Assembly: GCA_003278445.1 (NCBI GenBank)
Contig: QCFD01000002.1
Span: forward strand, 62,001 to 126,000
Length of the DNA: 64,000 nt
Origin: Prochlorococcus sp. AG-363-B05
Lineage (GTDB): Bacteria; Cyanobacteriota; Cyanobacteriia; PCC-6307; Cyanobiaceae
Reading direction: 5' to 3'
This document shows, piece by piece, positions 9,973-20,382 of this stretch (its first letter is position 1; each line of letters starts with the position of its first letter). The position numbers were made by a program, and so were the translations under genes. The notes beneath the pieces are model-generated. The model ran no database searches and was not told the origin of the DNA. It saw nothing but the letters and a program-made list of their open reading frames with translations.

Positions 9973-12135
9973 TTAACTAAGTTTACCAAAATCAGCAATA
10001 ACTAAAGATTGATTTCTAAGTATAGTCAATAGATTTAGCCTGTTATTTCTTAGATTAATATCATCTGTCATAACCATTACACTATCTTCTCCATCAAAGA
10101 ATCGTGATAAAACTTCCGCACTTAAAAATAGTTCATCAGCCAACAATTTATATTTAAGACGATCGCCACTTATAGATAAAGGCTTTAATTTCTCCAGGAC
10201 ATTAAACATTTGAATTTCACAATCCTTCTCAAATAGAGATTTATCAATAACAAGTAAAGGATCTATTACATCCTTGGAAATAGAACTTTTAGCTGCCAAC
10301 TTAGAGGCTCGAGTTACCACAGCTTGCAACAAATTAAGTGTATTATTTTTCCTCATATCCATTAATAATGAAGCACGAAAATCAAAGTCTGTTGGATCAT
10401 CTAATAATCTTGATGTTGAAGTTGTATCTCCTGCAATTGCCTGAATAATATCAAAATCGATATTTTTCTCTTCTAATAAACTAACAATTCTTTGACGAAA
10501 GAATTCTCTTAACTCACGAGAAAGGCAACTTATATCAAAAGATAGCGAAGGGAAGAGTTGCTTCCAATGAATAAGTGAATCATTGATTATTTCATTGATA
10601 TTTAACTGCCAAGTTTTATTCCACAAAATTAAAAGTATTCCATTGGCAGCCCTTCTCAATGCATATGGATCAGATGATCCAGAAGGTCTTTCACCCTTTA
10701 CAAAAATGCTAAGAATCAGCTCAAAGCGTTCAGCTAATGAAACCGCATTGCCAAGATTATTTGATGGAAGAGAGTCTGAAGTTCCTTTAGGCTTATAATG
10801 TTCTAAAACACCAAGACATACATCTCTTGATTCACCCTCATTAAGTAAGTATTTAGATCCCATAATTCCCTGCAACTCTGGAAATTCGTCAACCATGTTG
10901 CTAACCAAATCATGTTTAGAAAAATAAGCAACTTTCAAAGATTTTTCAATGTCACTCTGATCAAATTTAAGTTTTGTTGTTAGCAAGCTAGTAAGCCATT
11001 TTATACGATTCACACGATCATATAAAGAACCTAATCCTTCAGCAAAAGTAACTTTTTTCAGTTTATTAATACGTGAGGAGCTATTTACTAATAAATCCGA
11101 CTTTATAAAAAATGAAGCATCAGAAAATCTTGCCTTTAAAACTTTTTCATTTCCTAAAATAATATTTTCTTTAGCTGAAAATAATCCATTACTAATACAC
11201 AAGAAACTAGGAAATAAAATATTTCTAGAATCAAGTGATAATGGATCAAACTCAACATTTAATTTATATAAAGGTATGTACCTTTGATGAACCTTCATCA
11301 CTGTAGACAAAACCTCAGGGGGTAAATCGAGGAATGATTCATCAAAACTCCCAGTCAAAAGCAAAGGAGACTCAACCAAATCTGTCAGCTCATTTAAAAG
11401 GGTTTCAGTCAAATCTGGCTTAACTTTTTTATTTATTTCGTGATTAAGAACTAAATCATTAATACATGAAAGGCGCCTGCTCCTATCAACTATTACTCCA
11501 ACATCCTGCAATTGATCAAAATAAGTTTTTGCATTATTTATTTGAAATGTTGATCCATACAATCTATGTGGTCTTGATATATTACCTATTTGAATTACAG
11601 GATCGCAACCAGAAATTTTAAAAGGTAAAACTTCTGAATCAAACAACGAAACAATCCAACGAATAGGTCTCGAAAAGCGAAAATCGCCTTTTCCCCATCT
11701 CATAAACCTTCTTCCTTGAATTTTGCTTATCCATACAGGTAAATAATCAGCAAGCAAACTTGCAACTGGCTTTCCTTTCTCAATTAATTTAGCAAAAACA
11801 AATAAACCCTTTGGTGTTTCTCGAATCTCTAATTTTTCAGGAGAAAGGTCATATCTTCTAGCAAAACCAATTGCTGCGTTTGTAGGCTTACCATCATGAA
11901 AAGCTTGAGAAACGGGTGGTCCTTTCCGTTCTGCAATATTATCTTCAGAAAAAAGAGAAAGACCTTCAATCGTTAATGCAATTCTTCTAGGGGTAGTAGT
12001 AACTCTTATTTCACTAAATTTTATTTGAGAAGAATTCAAATCATTATTTACATTTAACTCAAGCTGAGAAATAACAGATTCAGCCAACTCAGCTGGTAGC
12101 TCCTCAGTGCCAATTTCTAAAAGATAAGTAGACAA
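9973..12135 (-). CDS. glyS: Glycyl-tRNA synthetase beta subunit
   Basis: 720 aa, normal for the bacterial alpha2beta2-type GlyS. The N-terminus LLEIGTEELPAELAE is diagnostic, and RRFMRWGKGDFRFSRPIRWIV and the HD-like region KVAYFSKHDLVSNMVDEFPELQGIMG follow. The C-terminal anticodon-binding region contains SDPYALRRAANGILLIL. It charges tRNA-Gly together with GlyQ, which is not in this window. The gene is divergent from the sulfite reductase ORF across 146 bp. Confidence 0.97.
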   Translation of the reverse strand: MSTYLLEIGTEELPAELAESVISQLELNVNNDLNSSQIKFSEIRVTTTPRRIALTIEGLSLFSEDNIAERKGPPVSQAFHDGKPTNAAIGFARRYDLSPEKLEIRETPKGLFVFAKLIEKGKPVASLLADYLPVWISKIQGRRFMRWGKGDFRFSRPIRWIVSLFDSEVLPFKISGCDPVIQIGNISRPHRLYGSTFQINNAKTYFDQLQDVGVIVDRSRRLSCINDLVLNHEINKKVKPDLTETLLNELTDLVESPLLLTGSFDESFLDLPPEVLSTVMKVHQRYIPLYKLNVEFDPLSLDSRNILFPSFLCISNGLFSAKENIILGNEKVLKARFSDASFFIKSDLLVNSSSRINKLKKVTFAEGLGSLYDRVNRIKWLTSLLTTKLKFDQSDIEKSLKVAYFSKHDLVSNMVDEFPELQGIMGSKYLLNEGESRDVCLGVLEHYKPKGTSDSLPSNNLGNAVSLAERFELILSIFVKGERPSGSSDPYALRRAANGILLILWNKTWQLNINEIINDSLIHWKQLFPSLSFDISCLSRELREFFRQRIVSLLEEKNIDFDIIQAIAGDTTSTSRLLDDPTDFDFRASLLMDMRKNNTLNLLQAVVTRASKLAAKSSISKDVIDPLLVIDKSLFEKDCEIQMFNVLEKLKPLSISGDRLKYKLLADELFLSAEVLSRFFDGEDSVMVMTDDINLRNNRLNLLTILRNQSLVIADFGKLS

Positions 12136-12281
12136 AATTTTCCCTATGTTCTTAGCAAGATTAGATCTAAATTTGAATTACTTCTACATTCTGTGTCCTA
12201 GAAAAAATTTAATCCTCAATTTTTATATATTTGAGCGCACATTATTTCATTTGAACAATTAGACACCATCAAAGACGAAAA

Positions 12282-12491
12282 ATGATACAGTGTAGGTACC
12301 GGTGTAGGTACCATTTGTCCAGTATTATACAAATACCAGGAAGGTCAGGTTTTTACCTTAGAGTTGCCGTTCCAAGAGGTAAATTAAGGGATGCTTTTGG
12401 TACATGTGATGTCGTTAAAAAAATAGGTAACACTATAGAAGAAGCTGAAGAGAACATAAGTGCAGCAGAGATTGCTATTCAACAAAAATTC
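12282..12491 (+). other. Recombinase N-terminal-like segment fused to sir
   Basis: The first 70 codons of the sir ORF read like the arm-binding/N-terminal (DUF6538-like) domain of phage integrases: GRSGFYLRVAVPRGKLRDAFGTCDVV, then a helix EEAEENISAAEIAI. The segment begins with a 12-bp tandem near-repeat (TGTAGGTACCGG TGTAGGTACCAT) coding CRYR-CRYH. No catalytic recombinase domain follows. I infer a remnant of a mobile element's integrase gene captured upstream of sir; the family match is by eye. Confidence 0.55.
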
Positions 12492-14459
12492 GATGAAAAG
12501 ATAAGAGAAGAAGAGACAAATAAAATCAATAAATCCTTGCAAAAAGGATTTAGAGTCGAAGAAATTAAAAATACAAGTTTAAAAGAATCACCAAAAAACA
12601 TAGAAAAAGATTTAAAAGATGCCGGGTTTAGTAATGCAGCAATTGAAGCTCTGATGAATTTCGAAGAAAAAGAAAGCATATATAAAGCAGAAACAGAAAA
12701 GACTGTATCTTCACCTTGTATAGCTAATAATTCACCTCGAGCTAAATTTGAACAATTTAAAGCCGATAGCAATTACTTAAATGAACCCCTACAAAGTGAA
12801 TTAAAGAATGAAAGTGACCACTTTACAAACGACGCAGTTCAACTTCTGAAATTTCATGGTAGTTATCAACAAGATGACCGTGAACATAGGAAAAAAGGCG
12901 GAACAGGCAAAGACTGGCAAATGATGTTGAGACTTAGGAATCCAGCCGGTTTCGTTCCAGGTCCACTGTTCATAGCATTAGATGATCTCTCTGATCGATT
13001 AGGGAATCAAACCCTTAGAGCAACCACTCGTCAATGCTTTCAAATGCATGGAATAAAGAAAAAGAATCTAAAAGAAGTTATAGGAACAATTGTTAAATCA
13101 ATGGGATCAACATTAGCAGCATGTGGAGACATCAATAGGAATGTTATGGCTCCAGCAGCTCCATACGAGCAAGGTTCTTATCCAGCAGCTAGAAAATTAG
13201 CAACCGATATCGCAGATGTTTTATCACCCAAAAAAGCAGAAATAACTTACCTAGATTTATGGGTTAACGGTGAACTCAGATATGCAATTAAACCATCTCC
13301 TGAAGTCAAGAAAAACAGAAAGAAACAGCTAAATCCAGGTGTTTTTAGCGGGGATAACAAAGAGCCCTTATATGGTTCGACCTATTTACCAAGAAAATTC
13401 AAATGTGCAACTACAGTCCCTGGAGACAATTCTGTTGATATTCTCACTCATGACATAGGATTGGTGACGTTTACTAACAAGAAAGGAGTAATTGAAGGTT
13501 GCAATGTCTATGTCGGAGGAGGGATGGGTAGAACTCATAACTTAGATACTACGTTTGCTAGGATCGCAGATCCCATTGGTTTTGTAGACGGAAAAGATGT
13601 ATTAGAACTTGTACAATCTATTCTTGCTCTTCAAAGGGATTACGGTGACAGAAAAACAAGAAGACACTCAAGGCTTAAATATGTTTTACATGATATGGGT
13701 ATTGATTGGTTCAAGAAACAGTTAACAAGTAAATATTTTACAAAAAAAATCGAACCCCTAAGGTACGAAGGGGACACAATAATTGAAGATTACTTGGGCT
13801 GGCATAAACAATCTAAGAAACTATGGTTTGTTGGGCTACCACTACTATCAGGTAGGCTTACGGGAAAAGTAAAGAAACAACTTAGAATTATAGTTGAAAA
13901 ATATGGATTGGATGTACGTTTAACTCCAAACCAAGATCTCTTATTATGTAATATTGGTAATTATCAAAAAACAAGTGTCAACAATTCTCTAATTAATATA
14001 GGTTTTTCAAACCCAAGTAGTCCCGAACCACTAGCCAGGCATGCCATGGCATGCCCAGCTCTTCCATTATGTGGACTTGCGATGACAGAAGCAGAAAGAT
14101 TTTTGCCAGAACTTTTAAATCGTATAAAAAGTCAATTAAAAAGGCTAGAGATTAACAAATCAATTTTGATCAGAGTTACAGGATGTCCAAATGGATGTGC
14201 ACGTCCATATATGGCAGAGCTAGCTCTGGTTGGTAGTGGTTTAGACCAATACCAACTATGGCTTGGTGGCAGCACTAATTTAAAAAGATTAGCAAAGCCA
14301 TATCTACAAAAAATGCCTCTCAATGAATTAGAAAAGACATTAGAGCCTTTATTCATTAGCTGGAAAAACACTGGTAAATTATCAAGTCTTGGAGATCACG
14401 TTACGAAGCTTGGAGATGAAAATGTAATGTCCTTACTGACTTCAAATGCGACTCCATAA
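12282..14459 (+). CDS. sir: Ferredoxin-sulfite reductase with unusual N-terminal extension
   Basis: 725-aa ORF. From about residue 150 it is a full assimilatory sulfite reductase: KFHGSYQQDDREHRKKG, the siroheme-pocket arginines, and the cluster/siroheme cysteines in ACPALPLCG and TGCPNGCARP. It reduces sulfite to sulfide with six electrons from ferredoxin. Cyanobacterial homologues are about 590-640 aa. The first 120-150 residues are extra, and residues 20-70 resemble the N-terminal domain of a phage-type tyrosine recombinase (GFYLRVAVPRGKLRDAFGTCDVV). The true Sir start may be the in-frame ATG at 12654 (601 aa). The reading frame is open throughout, so either a fusion protein is made or recombinase-derived DNA now forms the leader. 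The 3' end overlaps the convergent VanX-type gene by 64 bp. Confidence 0.93.
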   Translation: MIQCRYRCRYHLSSIIQIPGRSGFYLRVAVPRGKLRDAFGTCDVVKKIGNTIEEAEENISAAEIAIQQKFDEKIREEETNKINKSLQKGFRVEEIKNTSLKESPKNIEKDLKDAGFSNAAIEALMNFEEKESIYKAETEKTVSSPCIANNSPRAKFEQFKADSNYLNEPLQSELKNESDHFTNDAVQLLKFHGSYQQDDREHRKKGGTGKDWQMMLRLRNPAGFVPGPLFIALDDLSDRLGNQTLRATTRQCFQMHGIKKKNLKEVIGTIVKSMGSTLAACGDINRNVMAPAAPYEQGSYPAARKLATDIADVLSPKKAEITYLDLWVNGELRYAIKPSPEVKKNRKKQLNPGVFSGDNKEPLYGSTYLPRKFKCATTVPGDNSVDILTHDIGLVTFTNKKGVIEGCNVYVGGGMGRTHNLDTTFARIADPIGFVDGKDVLELVQSILALQRDYGDRKTRRHSRLKYVLHDMGIDWFKKQLTSKYFTKKIEPLRYEGDTIIEDYLGWHKQSKKLWFVGLPLLSGRLTGKVKKQLRIIVEKYGLDVRLTPNQDLLLCNIGNYQKTSVNNSLINIGFSNPSSPEPLARHAMACPALPLCGLAMTEAERFLPELLNRIKSQLKRLEINKSILIRVTGCPNGCARPYMAELALVGSGLDQYQLWLGGSTNLKRLAKPYLQKMPLNELEKTLEPLFISWKNTGKLSSLGDHVTKLGDENVMSLLTSNATP

Positions 14460-15151
14460 ATAGCCTCAGACTGATTGCTAAACAAAGACCATAATTGATC
14501 TCCATAACTAAAATGCCACCATTCGTTTGGGTGTTGAACAAAACCAGCCTGTTCCATAACTGAAAGCAAAAGAGATCTTCTTTCATGAAAAACTTGATAT
14601 TTTGAACAAGGCATCCTTAAAGATTCTTTCTCATAAAAATCAGGTCTAGATTTAGCACCAATAAAATCAATTTCCCCTCCCATATCCAAAGGGTTACCAC
14701 TTTTATCAGCAAGAGTTAAGTCAATTGCAGCACCAGTACTATGTGGAGGTGGAGTAGAAGAATTATATGTTGGTCTCGCCCAAAAATTACCTACCTCAGC
14801 AATAATCTCAGTGATAATAGTCTTTGAAGAATGATCATTAATATCAATCCCTCTGGACTTACAAGTTTCCTGTATAGTGTAATTAAACATAAACTCTTGA
14901 ACAGAAATAGGTCTCCAGGCATCAAACAAAGCTAACTGCAAATGTGGCTTAATCTCAGCAAGATACTGCTGTGCTTCTATTAATCTTTTTATAACACTTG
15001 TACGCAAAACCCATGGATCTTCTCCATCTAGATATGGAGCACCCAATGACATATAAGGATGAGGTGTTAATCGAAATACTGATTGTGGAATAGAAATTAA
15101 AGTTTCATGGCATTCATTTATTTTTATATTATTCCAAGGTTTAAATTTCAT
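14396..15151 (-). CDS. D-Ala-D-Ala dipeptidase, VanX/DdpX type (M15D)
   Basis: 251 aa. The zinc motif HSTGAAIDLTLADKSGNPLDMGGEIDFI and the later EWWHFSYGDQLW are the VanX/DdpX signature, with SxHxxGxAxD ligands and a Glu-x-x-His pair. VanX enzymes hydrolyse free D-Ala-D-Ala in the cytoplasm. No signal peptide is visible, which fits. Outside vancomycin resistance clusters such genes are thought to recycle D-Ala. No vanH or vanA neighbours are seen. Its last 64 bp are antisense to the end of sir. Confidence 0.9.
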   Translation of the reverse strand: MKFKPWNNIKINECHETLISIPQSVFRLTPHPYMSLGAPYLDGEDPWVLRTSVIKRLIEAQQYLAEIKPHLQLALFDAWRPISVQEFMFNYTIQETCKSRGIDINDHSSKTIITEIIAEVGNFWARPTYNSSTPPPHSTGAAIDLTLADKSGNPLDMGGEIDFIGAKSRPDFYEKESLRMPCSKYQVFHERRSLLLSVMEQAGFVQHPNEWWHFSYGDQLWSLFSNQSEAIYGVAFEVSKDITFSSPSFVT

Positions 15152-15257
15152 TAGTAACAGAAAATATTATTATCAAATTCAAAAGTTTTAGAAAATATTT
15201 TTAATTAATTCTATCCTTAAGAAATCAAAAATTCAATACTAATAGCCTATAAAAAAG

Positions 15258-17798
15258 TCAATTTAATTTATTCCCAATTTTTAGTTTGTCCCACTGCTCT
15301 TTGATTGACATGCGAAGCATTGAATTATTTATAAGTTGAGGATCTAAATCTAAAATTTTTCTAGCCTCGTTCCTGGCAAGTTCAAGCAAATCTGCATCTT
15401 CAGCTAATGATGCCAGGGCAAAATCAGGTAATCCTGATTGTTTTGTACCTAAGACCTGACCAGGTCCACGAAAACGCAAGTCAATTTCAGCAATTTCAAA
15501 TCCATCATTTGAGTTAACCAAAACCTCCAATCTTTGTCTAGATAAATTGTTTTTATTTTGGTAACTTAAAAGGCAATATGACTTAGAAGCACCTCTTCCA
15601 ACACGGCCCCTTAATTGATGCAATTGAGCTAGTCCAAAACGGTCAGAATTCTCTATTAGCATTACGCTTGCATTTGGCACATCAACGCCTACTTCTATAA
15701 CCGTAGTGGAGACAAGTATATCGCTTTTTTTGTTAATAAAGTTCTGTATAACCTCTTGCTTTTCAATACTCTTCATTCTCCCATGTAGTAATTCAACTGT
15801 AAATTCAGAAAAAACATCAGTAGACAATTGATTATGTACGTCAACAGCCGCACGGAGTTCAAGTTTCTCAGATTCTTCAATTAAAGGAAGAACTACATAA
15901 ATTTGATGTCCTTTATTGATTTCACTCCTAATTAAATCATATGCATACTTTTTATTTTTTGGTGATATGATCTGAGTATTGATAGGAGTTCTACCTGGTG
16001 GAAGCTCATCTAATTGACTAACATCAAGATCACCATGCAAAGTAAGTGCCAATGTTCTAGGAATTGGTGTAGCAGTCATAGTTAGCAAGTGAGGTTGAAG
16101 GCCTTTGTTTAAAAGTTTATTTCTCTGATTAACACCAAAACGGTGCTGTTCATCGACAACAACTAAACCAAGTCGTTCAAAGACAACTGGGTCTTCAAAC
16201 AAGGCATGAGTTCCAACAAGAATATCTGTAGAACCATTCATCAAATCAATAAGAATTTGTTTGCGACGGGACTTTGACGTGGAACCAGTTAATAGATCTA
16301 CGTTTAACTCAAGCTGAGGGATCCATTTGTTTAGTGTTTGGAAGTGTTGTGTGGCTAGCACCTCGGTTGGCGCCATAAAAGCACCCTGCCATCCTGATTG
16401 AACTGCAGTGAGGAGAGCTGAAATAGCAATAACAGTTTTTCCACTACCTACATCTCCTTGCAATAGTCGAGACATTGGCTCAGGTTTGACTATATCTAAT
16501 TCAATTTCGTTCATAACTCTTTTCTGAGCATCTGTAAGAGAAAAAGGAAGAATGCTTAAAAATTTACAAACCAGGCTATTACTATTTCGCTGAATACTTA
16601 ACTGAGGAGAGTTGCATTTCTTATGTAAGTCACGTCTCAAAAGCAGACTGAGCTGTAACAATAAAAACTCTTCAAATACAATTCTTCTTTTTGCTTTAGT
16701 TAAAGTTTTTGAGTTCTCTGGATTATGAATATGAAAAAATGCATCTTTTTTAAGAGGTAGATCTAATCTATTCAAAGTGTCTGCAGGAATTGAATCATTG
16801 ATATCAGAAGTTAAATAAAGAATCGAATGTATTAAGTTTCTAAATTTGTCAGCCGTAACTCCTTCAGTTAAGGAATAAACAGGAAATATTTGGCCAATAG
16901 TTTTAGATTTCAAATAACTACTGGGATTCTCAATAATTTCTATTAAAGGATCATTTATTGTTTTACCATATCGACCTTCTTTAACTAAGCCGCTTACAGC
17001 TAGTGTCACACCAACTGGATATAAACTTTGTTGAGATTTCACATATGCAATACTGCTTCGACGATAACCAGCAAAGAACTTAGTAATTTTCATTCCTCCT
17101 GTCTTATCTTTAATAAACAATTCAAGAATTGAAAGGTTGGGATTTCTTGGACTTTTAAATGAACTGCATCGCCTAACTTTTGCTACGACCGTTACGTTTT
17201 GGCCTGATTCAGTTTTATCTATCGTTTTCAGCGAAGTGTAATCGACATAATCACGAGGAAAATAATTTATGAGGTCACGAATCAAAAAAAGTCCTAATTT
17301 GGATAATCTTTCAGCCTGTTTTATACCAACACCTTTAATTGTTGAAATCGAACTATCTAAAGTTAAAGGGCTTGACAAAGAACTTTTCTTATATAAATCG
17401 GAGATATTTAATTTTCTAATTTTTAAATTTGGTGCATCTTCCGTCTTTGATACTTGAGCATATTTGTGCAACTCATGCAAACACTGTCTTGTCTGAACTA
17501 TTAATCTACGTCTAAGATCATTAGACATAGATGGATATTCTTCATAAGTCAAAGCTAATTTCTTTAATTTGGAAATTTCATGCTTCGGTAAACTTTCAGA
17601 AGGACAAGTTAATAAATAATTACTTACGAAAGAAAAGAATTTATTTGTTCTTCCTTGAATATTAGAAAAACCATGATCAACCTCAGCAGTTAAGGCTTGT
17701 TGTAAAGATCGAATCCAAAATATTAATTCACCTGATTTCATATCAGGATTCACTTTTGAATCATTACTGCTTATATTTTTGTTGTATCCTTCCACCAT
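15258..17798 (-). CDS. recG: ATP-dependent DNA helicase RecG
   Basis: 846 aa. It has an N-terminal extension of about 150 residues as in other cyanobacterial RecG, then the wedge/OB domain (about 160-330), and superfamily-2 motor motifs: GDVGSGKT (I), VVVDEQHRFG (II), MTATPIPRTLALT (III), and the motif VI region HQLRGRVGRGASKSYC. RecG regresses stalled replication forks and processes recombination intermediates. The start overlaps the preceding 401-aa gene by 28 bp, and rpsB-tsf lie upstream on the same strand. A slightly later start (MKSGELIFW) is possible. Confidence 0.96.
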   Translation of the reverse strand: MVEGYNKNISSNDSKVNPDMKSGELIFWIRSLQQALTAEVDHGFSNIQGRTNKFFSFVSNYLLTCPSESLPKHEISKLKKLALTYEEYPSMSNDLRRRLIVQTRQCLHELHKYAQVSKTEDAPNLKIRKLNISDLYKKSSLSSPLTLDSSISTIKGVGIKQAERLSKLGLFLIRDLINYFPRDYVDYTSLKTIDKTESGQNVTVVAKVRRCSSFKSPRNPNLSILELFIKDKTGGMKITKFFAGYRRSSIAYVKSQQSLYPVGVTLAVSGLVKEGRYGKTINDPLIEIIENPSSYLKSKTIGQIFPVYSLTEGVTADKFRNLIHSILYLTSDINDSIPADTLNRLDLPLKKDAFFHIHNPENSKTLTKAKRRIVFEEFLLLQLSLLLRRDLHKKCNSPQLSIQRNSNSLVCKFLSILPFSLTDAQKRVMNEIELDIVKPEPMSRLLQGDVGSGKTVIAISALLTAVQSGWQGAFMAPTEVLATQHFQTLNKWIPQLELNVDLLTGSTSKSRRKQILIDLMNGSTDILVGTHALFEDPVVFERLGLVVVDEQHRFGVNQRNKLLNKGLQPHLLTMTATPIPRTLALTLHGDLDVSQLDELPPGRTPINTQIISPKNKKYAYDLIRSEINKGHQIYVVLPLIEESEKLELRAAVDVHNQLSTDVFSEFTVELLHGRMKSIEKQEVIQNFINKKSDILVSTTVIEVGVDVPNASVMLIENSDRFGLAQLHQLRGRVGRGASKSYCLLSYQNKNNLSRQRLEVLVNSNDGFEIAEIDLRFRGPGQVLGTKQSGLPDFALASLAEDADLLELARNEARKILDLDPQLINNSMLRMSIKEQWDKLKIGNKLN

Positions 17799-18976
17799 TC
17801 TTTATTAACCTCTTCTGCTATAGATCGACCTTTCCAATATCTTTGCTGTTTAATCATACCCAAAAGTACATTTTGATAATATCTAATATGAGCTCTATTT
17901 TTTCTAAGTTTTGGATTATCAAATTCCATATCCGAAGGAGTAATTAGCAAACAATCAATATCTGACCCTCCAGAATCTAATGAACTATTAGCTGTTAATT
18001 TTAAAGTTAGAATATTTGATATAGATTTAGTTGAAATCAATTGACCTGCCAAAGCAGCATCTAAAATACTAATAGGGACAAGAGTATTCACCAAGCCTGA
18101 TTTCAAAAGTTCAGTATTAATGGAATGGGAAAGATCACGCAATCTTCGAATCAAAGCTGTATCTATAGATATCATCCAATCATGCAAACCTATTGGTGAC
18201 TGTGGTAACAAACGATTATTTTTCAGATCTTCATAAGAGTAAGATTTATAAGAAGAATCATCTTTTTTTTTGTCTAAATCACTTAAGTTTGAATCTTCAG
18301 TTAACGCAAATATTGATTGTAAGACTTCCATATCATTACTTTTTAAATTAAAAGCATCAAGACTCATTTCATCATCTTTCATAGAATCATTTTCTTTGAA
18401 TGTATTTTCAATAAAATCATCATTTTCATTTATTATATTATTAATGTAATGTTCTTTTTCATCAATTGAATATGGCGCTTTTAATTCTCCATGCCAACCT
18501 TCAGTAATTAATAAGTTATCCAATGGATGGTTAGCACTTATATTAATTGAATTATCAACATTAAACTCTTCTGATTTTTCAGAAGAATTTTTCATATTTA
18601 GAGCATTCACCATTTCATATTTAGCATTATTTAAATGACGAATATTTTCTTCATCAATTTTTTTTGCTAATTCATTTAAATGTTCAATTGTTAAAAGTGA
18701 TATGTTGTCTGAAACTAATTTATCTATTTTCAACTGAAATCTTTTTCTTGATTTTATTGTCGAGAACCCAACATCCTCTCCAAGCCTATCAGTAATAAGA
18801 GATAATAATGAAGTTCTTATTACTTGAGGTAAAAGCTTTCTTAATTCTTCAAGATATAAAGATCTAACATTGTATAAATGCAAAGATATATTATTACACT
18901 TTTCTTTGAGCAACTTTAATTGATCTAAAGGATCAAAATTTGAATCAAAGAGAGACTGATTCTCTGACAATGTCAC
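17771..18976 (-). CDS. Conserved unknown protein between tsf and recG
   Basis: 401 aa that I do not recognise. The N-terminal third is helical ([23 protein letters not shown]). Residues about 130-250 are low-complexity and very acidic or polar ([22 protein letters not shown]), likely disordered. The C-terminal 130 residues look folded and conserved ([22 protein letters not shown], then [14 protein letters not shown]). No signal peptide or membrane segment. Its start overlaps the tsf stop by 4 bp and its end overlaps recG, so it is translated within the rpsB-tsf-recG run. Confidence 0.75.
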   Translation of the reverse strand: MTLSENQSLFDSNFDPLDQLKLLKEKCNNISLHLYNVRSLYLEELRKLLPQVIRTSLLSLITDRLGEDVGFSTIKSRKRFQLKIDKLVSDNISLLTIEHLNELAKKIDEENIRHLNNAKYEMVNALNMKNSSEKSEEFNVDNSINISANHPLDNLLITEGWHGELKAPYSIDEKEHYINNIINENDDFIENTFKENDSMKDDEMSLDAFNLKSNDMEVLQSIFALTEDSNLSDLDKKKDDSSYKSYSYEDLKNNRLLPQSPIGLHDWMISIDTALIRRLRDLSHSINTELLKSGLVNTLVPISILDAALAGQLISTKSISNILTLKLTANSSLDSGGSDIDCLLITPSDMEFDNPKLRKNRAHIRYYQNVLLGMIKQQRYWKGRSIAEEVNKEWWKDTTKI

Positions 18977-19629
18977 GCTGAGGTCATAGAGGCTACTTCT
19001 TCTGCGAAGTCTGTTCCCTGGACCTCAATTCCTTCTCCAAGTGTATATCTAGTAAATCTTCTAACTTTTACATTTTCACCTATTTTGCCAGCAACTTGCT
19101 TTACAAGTTCTTCAACATTTATTGAACTATCTTTTATGAATGGCTGCTCAAGAAGAGCCATTTCTTTTAATCTCTTTCCTATTCTTCCTTCTACAATTTT
19201 AGCTTTTATCTGATCTGGCTTTCCTGAGAGATCATCTCTTCCCATTTCTATTTCTTTCTCCTTGCTGCAAATTGCCTCAGGGATTTGATCAACACTTACA
19301 TATTCAACATTCGGACAAGCTGCTACTTGCATAGATAGATCTCTCAAAAGGCCTTGAAACAAATCTCCTCTAGCTACAAAATCCGTCTCACAGTTCAATT
19401 CTAGAAGGACACCTACACGAGAACCGGTATGGATGTAACTCCCTACCGCACCTTCAGCGGCAACTCTTCCAGATTTCTTTTCAGCACTCGCGATACCTTT
19501 TTGTCTTAACCACTCAATAGATTTGTCCATATCACCCTTATTTTCGATTAGGGCTTTCTTGCAGTCCATCATTCCTGCAGATGTCTTGTCTCGCAATTCT
19601 TTTACGAGTTTAGCTGTTATTTCCGGCAT
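18973..19629 (-). CDS. tsf: Translation elongation factor Ts
   Basis: 218 aa, the short cyanobacterial and chloroplast form. It contains [20 protein letters not shown] and the EF-Tu contact TDFVAR in [13 protein letters not shown]. It is the nucleotide exchange factor for EF-Tu. It follows rpsB by 60 bp in the usual bacterial order and overlaps the next gene by 4 bp (ATGA). The dimerisation insert of long EF-Ts forms is absent, as expected. Confidence 0.98.
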   Translation of the reverse strand: MPEITAKLVKELRDKTSAGMMDCKKALIENKGDMDKSIEWLRQKGIASAEKKSGRVAAEGAVGSYIHTGSRVGVLLELNCETDFVARGDLFQGLLRDLSMQVAACPNVEYVSVDQIPEAICSKEKEIEMGRDDLSGKPDQIKAKIVEGRIGKRLKEMALLEQPFIKDSSINVEELVKQVAGKIGENVKVRRFTRYTLGEGIEVQGTDFAEEVASMTSA

Positions 19630-19689
19630 TTTATTTAGAAGTAGTGAGAGATAAAGTGAATAAAGATTTATTGAGTAAGTTTGCTATTT

Positions 19690-20382
19690 TCAATCATTAG
19701 ATCCATGCCTTCCTTCATTAATAGCATCAGCCAATCTACCCAAAACAAGTTGAACAGATCGAACAGCATCGTCATTACATGGTATGGGGATTTCACAAAG
19801 GTCTGGATCACAATTGGTATCTAGCATTGATACCAATGGAATATCCAGTTTTCGAGCCTCCAAGACAGCATTTGTCTCTCGCCTTTGATCAACCAAAACA
19901 ACCACATCAGGCAAACGTCTCATTCCTTTTAATCCACCTAAATATTTTTGCAATCTTTCTAATTCTCTACGCAATACAGCGCCTTCCTTCTTAGGGCGCA
20001 TTGCTATAGCACCACTAGATTCCATTCTTTCTAGATCTTTAAGTCGGTCAATTCTTGCTTTCATAGTTGTCCAATTTGTGAGCATCCCTCCTAACCATCT
20101 TTGATTAACATAGGAAGCTCCACACCTCATAGCTTCTTGAGCAACTACTTCTGAGGCTTGTTTTTTTGTACCTACAAAAAGAAATCTTTTACCACTTCGT
20201 GCTGCTCCACGAGTCCATTTATATGCACTGTTCATACAAACAGCAGTTTTGACAAGATCAATAATATGAACTCCATTACGAGCAGAATAGATGTAACGAG
20301 ACATCTTTGGATTCCATCTTCTTGTCTGATGCCCAAAGTGAGCACCAGCTTCCATCATCTCAGAGAGAGATACAACAGCCAT
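19690..20382 (-). CDS. rpsB: 30S ribosomal protein S2
   Basis: 230 aa. [19 protein letters not shown] and [15 protein letters not shown], then [12 protein letters not shown] and [12 protein letters not shown] are diagnostic for S2. S2 joins late to the 30S subunit. It is first in the rpsB-tsf unit, and a GC-rich leader with hairpins precedes it. Confidence 0.98.
   Translation of the reverse strand: MAVVSLSEMMEAGAHFGHQTRRWNPKMSRYIYSARNGVHIIDLVKTAVCMNSAYKWTRGAARSGKRFLFVGTKKQASEVVAQEAMRCGASYVNQRWLGGMLTNWTTMKARIDRLKDLERMESSGAIAMRPKKEGAVLRRELERLQKYLGGLKGMRRLPDVVVLVDQRRETNAVLEARKLDIPLVSMLDTNCDPDLCEIPIPCNDDAVRSVQLVLGRLADAINEGRHGSND

Noticed and set aside
14396-15151. Vancomycin resistance cluster
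   Set aside because: A VanX-type and a VanY-type gene occur in the window, but they are 6 kb apart and no vanH/vanA or two-component genes accompany them. Wall turnover is the simpler reading.
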